From CAIKMD01 sp963702925 (GTDB lineage Bacteria; Pseudomonadota; Alphaproteobacteria; ATCC43930; CGMCC-115725), in the NCBI GenBank assembly GCA_963702925.1, contig OY969771.1, positions 372,001-436,000 on the forward strand: a stretch of 64,000 nt of DNA. Direction: 5' to 3'. Below, one piece after another: positions 58,193 through 64,000 of this stretch. A program made the position numbers and the translations under genes. Each line of letters opens with the position of its first letter. The first letter of the stretch is position 1. The notes beneath the pieces are model-generated. The model was not told where the DNA came from, made no database searches, and saw only the letters and a list, made by a program, of their open reading frames with translations.

Positions 58193-58306
58193 ATGGACCT
58201 GCGAGGAGTTTTTGCAACCAATTTGCGCCGGGTGCGGCATGCGAAGGGACTTTCCCAGGACGACCTTGCTTATGAGGCAGAAATATGGGAATTGGGGTCA
58301 GGGTAA
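58193..58306 (+). pseudogene. truncated XRE-family repressor
   Basis: Thirty-seven codons, MDLRGVFATNLRRVRHAKGL then SQDDLAYEAEI, form the first half of a C1/Xre-type HTH. The expected recognition helix and the rest are missing: after AEI the frame runs WELGSG and stops. The break falls at GGGAATTGGGGTCAGGGTAA, which looks like a foreign junction sequence. A ribosome-like AAGGTGA lies upstream. Confidence 0.7.
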
Positions 58307-58309
58307 AAT

Positions 58310-58582
58310 TCACCTCACCCGATGCGTCTTGAGCCAATCGCGCAGGGCAAGCTCGATTCGCGTTTGCCATCCGCGACCGGCGGATTTGAATTTCGCCAGC
58401 ACGTCGGGCGACAGCCTAATGCTGATGCGCTGCTTCGGCGAAGGCGAACGCGGGCGGCCGCGTACCGGGCGCAACTGCCGGAACTCGGCTTCGCTCAATT
58501 CATAAGTATCGCGATCGGCCGAAATGCCAGCATTGATGGCGGCTTCCTCAGTTTTCGTCGGTCTTACCAATTTCCGCTTCAT
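58310..58582 (-). CDS. brnA: BrnA antitoxin
   Basis: A 90-residue antitoxin. ISIRLSPDVLAKFKSAGRGWQTRIELALRDWLKTH is the ribbon-helix-helix-like DNA-binding end typical of BrnA, preceded by a flexible toxin-binding part. It overlaps brnT by 35 bases, so the two are co-translated. It should neutralise BrnT and repress the pair. The longer frame to 58687 is unsupported. Confidence 0.9.
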   Translation of the reverse strand: MKRKLVRPTKTEEAAINAGISADRDTYELSEAEFRQLRPVRGRPRSPSPKQRISIRLSPDVLAKFKSAGRGWQTRIELALRDWLKTHRVR

Positions 58583-58835
58583 AGCGATCGATCTCTCGAT
58601 TGTTGGCCTTGCGCAGGCTGAGGATCCGGCGCGTGTCGCCGCGATCGACGAACACGACGCAGTAAAGGCGCCGTCCGATCGGCCCATAGCCGATCTGACG
58701 CGGCTCGCCGTAATCGGCCCGGCGATCGAGCTTGGCCAAGGTGCTATCCCAGTCGAGCCGCACCGCCTCGGCCAGCGAGACGCCGTGCTTGGCGCGGTTG
58801 GCCGCGTCTTTCGCCGGATCGAAAGCGAGCTTCAC
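58548..58835 (-). CDS. brnT: BrnT toxin (RelE-like RNase)
   Basis: A 95-residue toxin: KLAFDPAKDAANRAKHGVSLAEA, then RRLYCVVFVDRGDTRRILSLRKANNREIDRYEA, the complete BrnT pattern (FDP.K...N..KHGVSF and RxISxRKAxxxExxxYE). It starts with GTG 58835. First gene of a type II toxin-antitoxin operon. Confidence 0.93.
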   Translation of the reverse strand: MKLAFDPAKDAANRAKHGVSLAEAVRLDWDSTLAKLDRRADYGEPRQIGYGPIGRRLYCVVFVDRGDTRRILSLRKANNREIDRYEAEIGKTDEN

Positions 58836-58840
58836 CCGAA

Positions 58841-58871
58841 TTTATGTATGTACAATAAATGACCGTGTCAA
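58841..58871 (-). promoter_or_regulatory. promoter and operator of brnTA
   Basis: TTGACA and TACATA on the minus strand, 17 bases apart; the near-palindrome TTTATGTATGTACAATAAA (58841-58859) covers the -10 region, as expected for autoregulation. The -10 box is close to the GTG start of brnT. Confidence 0.55.
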
Positions 58872-58887
58872 GGGTTGTGGGGCAGCT

Positions 58888-58942
58888 TCCCCCCACCCAG
58901 CGACGCGAATGCGTCGCTGACCTCCCCCTCAAGGGGGGAGGA
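58888..58942 (+). repeat. half copy of palindromic repeat, type A
   Basis: CCCCCCACC, hairpin CAGCGACGC-GAAT-GCGTCGCTG (58898-58919), then CCTCCCCCTC-AAGGGGGGAGG. It is the left half of the composite units around the DUF559 gene. Confidence 0.88.
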
Positions 58943-59013
58943 TCGAAAACCGCATTGGCTCGCGGTATAAACAGGCGACAAATAACGTTGCCGCATAAAA
59001 CAAGGGAGGACAC

Positions 59014-59637
59014 ATGATCGAGCTTTATTTCTGGCTCACCGATAATGGCCGCAAGGCGCTGCAGGCGATCGAGGAGACCGGCCTGCCGCATCGCAAGGTG
59101 CCGGTCGATCTCACCAAGAAGGAGCAGTTCGGCGCGCCCTATCTGAAGATCAGCCCGGGCCACAAAATCCCGGCGCTGGTCGATGATGACGGGCCGGGCG
59201 GCGCGCGCATTTCGCTGTGCGAAAGCGGCGCGATCCTCAAATACCTCGCCGAGAAAGCCGGCTTCGCGCTTTATCCGTCGGCGCCCGTCGCGCGCGCCAA
59301 GGTCGATCAGTGGCTCTTTTACGGCTCGGCCACGTTCACGCCGCTCGCGCAGCAATACGGGCTTTTCACCCAGCGCTTTCCCGAAGACGTGCCGCAAGCC
59401 AAGCGCCATTACGCCGAGCAGGTGCGCGATTGCTTCGGCGTGTTCGAGAAGCACCTCGCCGACAGCGCCTTCATGGCCGGGGATTTCTCGATCGCGGATA
59501 TCGCCTCCTATCCGGACGTGCATATCCACGGCAAGACCGGCGGCATCGGCCTCAGCGATTACCCGAATCTCAGCCGCTGGCACGATTCGGTGGCCGCCCG
59601 CCCGGCCACTCAGCGCGCCTGGGCCGTGACGGCCTAG
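59014..59637 (+). CDS. glutathione S-transferase
   Basis: A 207-residue GST. The thioredoxin-like domain has IELYFWLTDNGRKALQAIEE, KISPGHKIPALVDDDG and LCESGAILKYLAEK, and the C-terminal domain has DFSIADIASYPDV. It resembles the GST at 27283-27900 in length and layout. ATG 59014 follows AAGGGAGGA. Flanked on both sides by palindromic repeats. Confidence 0.9.
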   Translation: MIELYFWLTDNGRKALQAIEETGLPHRKVPVDLTKKEQFGAPYLKISPGHKIPALVDDDGPGGARISLCESGAILKYLAEKAGFALYPSAPVARAKVDQWLFYGSATFTPLAQQYGLFTQRFPEDVPQAKRHYAEQVRDCFGVFEKHLADSAFMAGDFSIADIASYPDVHIHGKTGGIGLSDYPNLSRWHDSVAARPATQRAWAVTA

Positions 59638-59757
59638 ATATACGGCCTAGATATAAGGAGAGCGCGGCGCGGGCCGGTGTTCCTCTTTTGTTCTTGACTG
59701 AGTGCGATCGAACTGATATAAAGAGCGCATCGTGAGATAGCCACGCTAGGCATCTAC

Positions 59758-59822
59758 GACACCCCCCCCCACCTGCCGACTGCCAGGCGGTCGGCTGTCC
59801 TCCCCCTCAAGGGGGGAGGAAA
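59758..59822 (+). repeat. half copy of palindromic repeat, type A variant
   Basis: A run of nine C, a stem GCCGAC/GTCGGC with a larger loop, then TCCTCCCCCTC-AAGGGGGGAGGA. The hairpin differs from other copies, but the second palindrome is identical. Confidence 0.8.
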
Positions 59823-59862
59823 ATGGGGTGCGGGCTTTTTCGTGACACGCCATCTGCCTGCC

Positions 59863-59998
59863 CCCCCCTCCCTGACCCTCCCCCTCGAGGCTTGATGCCT
59901 GCCAAGCGTCCCCCGGACGCTTGGCCCGAACATGCCAGTGGCATGTTCGGCGGCATCAAGGGGAAAAAGCTTCGCGCAGCGAAGCGCGGGAGGGGGTG
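59863..59998 (+). repeat. palindromic repeat, type B, interrupted by a cloverleaf-forming insert
   Basis: The outer unit matches 52453-52532: CCCTCCCCCTCGAGG and, after the insert, GGGAAAAAGCTTCGCGCAGCGAAGCGCGGGAGGGGGTG. The insert 59891-59960 is closed by CTTGATGCC/GGCATCAAG and holds two perfect 11-bp hairpins: GCCAAGCGTCC/GGACGCTTGGC (59901-59925) and CCGAACATGCC/GGCATGTTCGG (59926-59950). Confidence 0.88.
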
Positions 59999-60051
59999 AA
60001 TCCCGACGCGCGTAAAGCGCGAGACCACCCCATCCCCCCGAAAGTCTTCCC

Positions 60052-60807
60052 ATGACGCCGCGGCAAATGCGCTTCGTCGAGGACCATGCGCGCCTCAAAA
60101 ACGGCAAGCAGGCGGCGCTCGCCGCCGGCTATGGCGAGGGTTGCGCGGCCGCGATGGCGTCGCGCCTGTTGCGCAAGCCCGAAATCCAGGCGGCGCTGAT
60201 CGAAGCCGGAATTCCGCTCGCCTTCTCGACCTATGGCGCCGAGCAAGCCACGCGCATCGGCTCGTTCCTCAACCCGCGGCAAGAGCGCTTCATCGAGCAT
60301 TACCTGATCCTCGGCAAAGGCGCCGAAGCCGCGCGCCGCGCCGGCTATTCAGCGCGCTCGGCCTATGCGACCGCCGACAAGCTGCTGCACAATCCGTTGG
60401 TCGTGGCCGCGATCGACGAGGCCAATGCGGCACGCGCGCAACGCATGAAGATCGACGCCGATCGCGTGCTCGCCGAGCTGGCGCGGCTTGGCTTTGCCGA
60501 TCTCGGCCGGATCGCCGAGTGGGGACCTGACGGGATGAGAATCAAACCCGGGCAGGAACTCGCGCCCGAGGATCGCGCGGCGGTGGCGGAAGTGGTGGTC
60601 GAAACCGGCGGCGGCAAAACCAAGCTCAAGGTGAAGCTCTTCAACAAACAGCGCGCGCTCGATTCGCTCGCCAAGCATCTCGGGCTTTATGCGAAAAACG
60701 CGCGGCCTTCGCCCGAAGCGACGCTGATCGACGGGCGCGATCCGCGCGACGTGTTGCGCGAGCGGCTGCAACGCCTGATCGCGGCGGAAGACGACGAGAA
60801 GACCTAA
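60052..60807 (+). CDS. terminase small subunit-like protein with duplicated HTH
   Basis: A 251-residue protein. Two tandem copies of the terminase_2 type HTH are seen: TPRQMRFVEDHARLKNGKQA with AALAAGYGEGCAAAMASRLL (2-50), and NPRQERFIEHYLILGKGAEA with ARRAGYSARSAYATADKLL (73-120). The rest, RVLAELARLGFADLGRI and LAKHLGLYAKN, is also typical of phage terminase small subunits. No large terminase, portal or other phage gene is nearby, so it is an orphan, either a phage remnant or a domesticated DNA-binding protein. Confidence 0.78.
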   Translation: MTPRQMRFVEDHARLKNGKQAALAAGYGEGCAAAMASRLLRKPEIQAALIEAGIPLAFSTYGAEQATRIGSFLNPRQERFIEHYLILGKGAEAARRAGYSARSAYATADKLLHNPLVVAAIDEANAARAQRMKIDADRVLAELARLGFADLGRIAEWGPDGMRIKPGQELAPEDRAAVAEVVVETGGGKTKLKVKLFNKQRALDSLAKHLGLYAKNARPSPEATLIDGRDPRDVLRERLQRLIAAEDDEKT

Positions 60808-60977
60808 CGCCGCGGCTTTTGCGGCGGGCTCAGCCGGTCGAGCGCGTCGGCTTCGCGTTCGAGCGTGTCGGCCAGCTCGATCAGGCGACGATCGGCCAGC
60901 CCGCCCCCTTCGGTTTTGACGCTGGCCGCGCGGCGATAAAGCGCGGCTTTGCGGCGGAGCTCACGCGCATCGCTCAT
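60804..60977 (-). CDS. small helical protein, unknown function
   Basis: A 57-residue charged protein (MSDARELRRKAALYRRAASV, later RRLIELADTLEREADALD) predicted to be two helices, a pattern common among small alphaproteobacterial hypothetical proteins. The stop overlaps the convergent terminase-like gene by 4 bases. The ribosome site is weak. Confidence 0.5.
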   Translation of the reverse strand: MSDARELRRKAALYRRAASVKTEGGGLADRRLIELADTLEREADALDRLSPPQKPRR

Positions 60978-61069
60978 GCCGCGCGACGTTATCCCGCGCT
61001 GATGTCGGATTGATGACGGCCGGATTAATGACGGTTTCGGCGGCGGCGCGATCGGGCGGCGCGCCGGGC

Positions 61070-61441
61070 TCAGGCGTTGCCGGCTTTGCTCCATTTGAAC
61101 ATGGCGCCGGTGAGATGGCCCGAGATATCGGCGAAGGAGCCGGTATTGCTCATGGCGCTCAGCGCCTTGTCCTTGTGCCCGGCGAGCGCGAGCCCGAGGA
61201 CTTTCGCGGCTTCCTGATGGAACTCGGCGTGAAGCCGCCGACAGGCTTCGTATTCCGGCGCCTGCTTGGCCGATGCGGCAAGCGCCGCGCCGTAAAGCCA
61301 GCGCCCGAAATCGCATTGATTGTCGTGGCGGATCTGATCGGGCGCGAACTCCGATTTGCCGGTTTCGATCGCGGTCAGCAGCCGGCTCTTCCACATGCCG
61401 TGCGCGCCGATCGCCTTCTTGATTTCATCCTGGAGCGACAT
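61070..61441 (-). CDS. stand-alone CZB (chemoreceptor zinc-binding) domain protein
   Basis: A 123-residue soluble four-helix protein made only of the CZB domain. Zinc ligands: His14 in AIGAHGMWKSRL, Cys43 in NQCDFGRWLYG, and two His in CRRLHAEFHQEAA. In other bacteria the domain regulates chemotaxis receptors or diguanylate cyclases through zinc or hypochlorous acid; a free-standing version must act in trans. ATG 61441 is preceded by GAGGAGAG. Confidence 0.88.
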   Translation of the reverse strand: MSLQDEIKKAIGAHGMWKSRLLTAIETGKSEFAPDQIRHDNQCDFGRWLYGAALAASAKQAPEYEACRRLHAEFHQEAAKVLGLALAGHKDKALSAMSNTGSFADISGHLTGAMFKWSKAGNA

Positions 61442-61586
61442 GGCCCGCTCTCCTCGATCGTTGAAAGTCTCGCCGCATTGTCCCCTATTTTACGATCCGA
61501 GCCCTTAAGCTTCGGTTTCGCGGCGTGCGATGGGCTTGCGAATGGGTCTTAGACGCAGGCCGGGATCCCCTGCTAACATCGCCGCC

Positions 61587-62432
61587 ATGGCTTATGCGCG
61601 CGCCTTTGCCGCACCTCGCAGACGACCGCGCCGGCGCGGCCGCCGGTCCGCCTGGCTGCGCGCGGTTCGCAACGGAAGCCGCAAGGCGTGGCTCTTTCTG
61701 CGACGCGCCCAGCCCTGGGTGCAAGTCGCCGTCGGCCTCGCGGTGCTCATCGCGCTCTGGGCGACGGTCAACCTCGCCTATCACGTCATCCGCAAGCCGA
61801 CCGAGCTGTTCTTTCCCGTGAGCGGCGCGCTCACCAAGCCGCCGGCTGAAACCTGGCATGCCTATGGCGCGCTGTTCCGGCGCTATTCCACCGCGACGAT
61901 TTCGCCCGAGCTGCTCGCGGCCTTGGCGCAAGTCGAAAGCGCGGGCGATCCGGTGGCGCGCACCTATTGGCGTTGGCGCTTTTCATGGAACCCGCTGGCG
62001 CTCTATCAGCCGGCGTCGAGCGCGGTCGGCATGTATCAGATGACCGATCCGACTTTCGCCGAAGCGCGGCATTACTGCATCCACGATCACCGCGTCGTGG
62101 CCGAAGGCGCGTGGCACGATCTGGATGCTTGCTGGTTCAACGGGCTTTACGCGCGCGTCTTCCCGAGCGACGCGGTCGAGCTGACGGCGGCATCGCTCGA
62201 CCGCAAAGTGGCGAGCCTGATCGAGCCTCGCCATAGCGCCGCCACGCCGCGCGAGAAGCAGGAGCTCGCCGCGCTCATTCATCTGTGCGGCGCGGGTGCG
62301 GCGGCGGATTATGTGCGCCGCGGCTTCCACCTCGCTCCGGGCGCGCGTTGCGGCGATCACGACGCCAGCGTTTATCTCGGCCGGGTCGCAGCGGCCAAGC
62401 GCCAGTTCCAGCGCCTCGCCCAAGAAGACTGA
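61587..62432 (+). CDS. membrane-anchored lytic transglycosylase-like protein
   Basis: A 281-residue protein. A basic N terminus (RRRPRRRGRR) and one transmembrane helix (VAVGLAVLIALWATVNLAYHVI, about 47-68) are followed by an SLT-type lysozyme fold: ISPELLAALAQVESAGDP with the catalytic Glu117, and SSAVGMYQMTDPTFAEA as the second motif. It should cut peptidoglycan in the periplasm without lytic release. Four or more Cys in the C-terminal part may form disulphides. ATG 61587 is chosen over an upstream frame to 61530. Confidence 0.82.
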   Translation: MAYARAFAAPRRRPRRRGRRSAWLRAVRNGSRKAWLFLRRAQPWVQVAVGLAVLIALWATVNLAYHVIRKPTELFFPVSGALTKPPAETWHAYGALFRRYSTATISPELLAALAQVESAGDPVARTYWRWRFSWNPLALYQPASSAVGMYQMTDPTFAEARHYCIHDHRVVAEGAWHDLDACWFNGLYARVFPSDAVELTAASLDRKVASLIEPRHSAATPREKQELAALIHLCGAGAAADYVRRGFHLAPGARCGDHDASVYLGRVAAAKRQFQRLAQED

Positions 62433-62484
62433 CGCCGCCGCCGGCCTTCGCTAGAATGGCGGCGGGGGAAAAGGGAGGCGCCGC

Positions 62485-63711
62485 ATGGATACCGTGAGTT
62501 TTCGCGATCTATCGGTCGAAGAGTTCGACACGCGCACCTTGCTCGCCCATGCGAGCCAGCAGGCGGTGCAGCGGCGCTACGAGGATTTTCTCATCGTCGA
62601 TGTCGACGGGCATCATTGGGAGACGATGAATTTCGCGCAGATCTCGGATTACATCGAAGACCCGGTGATGCGCGCCCAGGCCAAGTATCAAGGCTGGGGC
62701 GGCGGCGGCATCACCTCGCCCTCGGGCTCCTATCAAGAGCTGGGCGGGCGCGTCACGCGTCAGGACGGGCGGCGCGCGGAGAAGATGCTGCCGGGCGAGC
62801 AGCGCGACCGCACGCTGACCAAGCGCTGGATGGACGCGATCGGCATCGACATGGTGTGCCTTTTCCCGACGCCGATGCTCGGCCTGCCTTTCACGCCGCG
62901 CCCCGAGGTCGAGGTGGCGCTGGCGCGCGCTTACAATCACTGGCTGTGCGACACGGTGCTGGCGCATGAGCCGCGCATCAAATCCTCGCTCTATCTGCCG
63001 CTGAGCGACCCCAAGGCGACCTACAAGATGGTCGAGGATTTCGCCGGGCGCAAAGGCGTCATCGGCTTCACCATCATCGCCGCCAATTACAAGCCGGTTT
63101 ACGACAATTGCTTCATCAAAACCTATCGCGCGCTGGAAGAGCGCGGTCTGCCGCTGGTGTTCCATGCCGGGCTCACCTGGGGCCGCGACAAAGCGATCAA
63201 TCTCTGCAACCGCTTCATCGCCGGCCATGCGCTGGGATTCTCATGGTCGAACATCCTTCACTGCACCAACTGGCTGGTGAACGGGATGCCCGAGCGCTTC
63301 CCCAAGCTCAAAACCATCTGGATCGAAAGTGGCCTCGCCTGGATTCCGTTTCTGATGCAGCGCCTCGACAATGAATGGATGATGCGCAGCTCGGAAGTGC
63401 CGCTCTTGAAGAAGAAGCCCTCGGACTATATGCGCGAGATGTATTTCTCGACCCAGCCGATGGAGATGGTGAGCAACCGCGAAGCGCTGGAGCTCACCTT
63501 CAAGATGATCAATGCGGAAACGCAGCTGATGTATTCCTCGGACTATCCGCATTGGGACACGGATCTGCCCAGCACGATCTACGATCTGCCGTTTCTCTCG
63601 GAGCAGGCCAAGCGCAACATCCTCGGCGGCAACGCCAAGCGCGTGTTCAACCTGGAGCCGGCGATGTCGGAGGTGAAGACCCGCCGCCTCGCCGAGCAAG
63701 GGCGGAGCTAA
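62485..63711 (+). CDS. amidohydrolase family 2 protein
   Basis: A 408-residue TIM-barrel metal hydrolase or decarboxylase. DVDGHHWE near 39-46 is the first metal segment, LVFHAG near 231 gives the central His, and YSSDYPHWD near 353 gives the Asp. The arrangement is that of the ACMSD/uracilate decarboxylase branch. ATG 62485 follows GGGAGGCGCC. It lies 52 bases after the transglycosylase-like gene. Substrate unknown. Confidence 0.87.
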   Translation: MDTVSFRDLSVEEFDTRTLLAHASQQAVQRRYEDFLIVDVDGHHWETMNFAQISDYIEDPVMRAQAKYQGWGGGGITSPSGSYQELGGRVTRQDGRRAEKMLPGEQRDRTLTKRWMDAIGIDMVCLFPTPMLGLPFTPRPEVEVALARAYNHWLCDTVLAHEPRIKSSLYLPLSDPKATYKMVEDFAGRKGVIGFTIIAANYKPVYDNCFIKTYRALEERGLPLVFHAGLTWGRDKAINLCNRFIAGHALGFSWSNILHCTNWLVNGMPERFPKLKTIWIESGLAWIPFLMQRLDNEWMMRSSEVPLLKKKPSDYMREMYFSTQPMEMVSNREALELTFKMINAETQLMYSSDYPHWDTDLPSTIYDLPFLSEQAKRNILGGNAKRVFNLEPAMSEVKTRRLAEQGRS

Positions 63712-63854
63712 GATGCGCTAGCTCCGGCCACGTTGCCGCGCATCCCGCGCGAGCCTCGCTCGCCCTCCGCCCTCGACCTTAACCCGCTCTCCGGTATAAT
63801 CGCTTCCGGCGGCCGGCGAGACCAAAGCCAGGCCGTCAAGGGAGGGAATGTCCG

Positions 63855-64000
63855 ATGTCGATCGTGCTTTATTACGCGCCCATCACCTGCGCACTTGCGC
63901 CTTACATCACCTTGACCGAGGCGGGCGCGAATTTCGAAGTCCGGCCGGTCAATCTGCGCAAGGCGCAGCAGCACACGCAAGACTATCTGAAGCTCAACCC
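63855..64000 (+). CDS. glutathione S-transferase, N-terminal part (runs off the window)
   Basis: The first 48 codons of a GST: MSIVLYYAPITCALAPYITL with the Cys of the Beta-class-like active site, then TEAGANFEVRPVNLRKA and YLKLNP. ATG 63855 is eight bases after GGAGGG. The rest is outside the window. Confidence 0.85.
   Translation, partial: MSIVLYYAPITCALAPYITLTEAGANFEVRPVNLRKAQQHTQDYLKLN

Noticed and set aside
54690..60000. CRISPR array
   Set aside because: The repeated units are palindromic, irregularly spaced and lie between genes of different kinds; there are no regular unique spacers and no cas genes.
60052..60807. A prophage in the 60 kb region
   Set aside because: Only one terminase small subunit-like gene is present, with no structural, lysis or integrase genes around it.

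Overview
The window looks like chromosomal DNA of a high-GC soil or freshwater alphaproteobacterium. Signs of this are the gatCAB, pyrB-pyrC' (catalytically dead dihydroorotase), plsY-dprA-topA-rnr and rluD-rpoH blocks, a class III ornithine decarboxylase with a long structured leader, a DUF1194 protein, and many GST, amidohydrolase and CocE-type hydrolase genes. A Rhodospirillales-like or Reyranella-like host is my guess and rests on gene order only.

Layout. 1-12 kb: accessory metabolism (amidohydrolase, MFS transporter, isocitrate dehydrogenase-like enzyme, C-C hydrolase, aldo/keto reductase, Tat-exported amine oxidase, an HxlR/NmrA redox pair, a large secreted phosphoesterase). 12-17 kb: two membrane histidine kinases around a secreted isochorismatase-like pseudoenzyme. 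17-21 kb: a defence and stability block made of one MmeI-type fused restriction-modification protein and a HigBA toxin-antitoxin pair. 21-27 kb: cupin protein, an AT-rich gene-free stretch with phased repeats, an aromatic-acid transporter/CocE/TAXI cluster, and tRNA-Ser(GCT). 27-50 kb: mostly housekeeping genes: manC, gatCAB, ruvX, pyrBC', plsY, dprA, topA, rnr, a lipoprotein S41 protease, ornithine decarboxylase with its leader RNA, rluD and rpoH, then a pseudokinase plus three-helix membrane protein pair. 52-60 kb: a repeat-rich segment with an IS630-family element, anmK, a DUF559 nuclease gene bracketed by two composite palindromic repeats, tyrS, remnants of an integrated element (excisionase-like HTH, M15-like protein, truncated XRE repressor) and BrnTA. 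60-64 kb: orphan terminase small subunit-like protein, a CZB zinc protein, a lytic transglycosylase-like protein, an amidohydrolase and a partial GST.

Most unusual features: (1) the DUF559 gene packed between two copies of a REP-like doublet whose hairpins show compensatory base changes, with more nuclease-less copies nearby, one of them carrying an inserted perfect cloverleaf; (2) the ornithine decarboxylase leader, which appears to encode an arginine-rich leader peptide over a run of hairpins; (3) a pseudokinase/membrane protein pair next to rpoH; (4) three pseudoenzymes with clearly missing catalytic residues. All functional calls come from reading motifs by eye. No database search was run.
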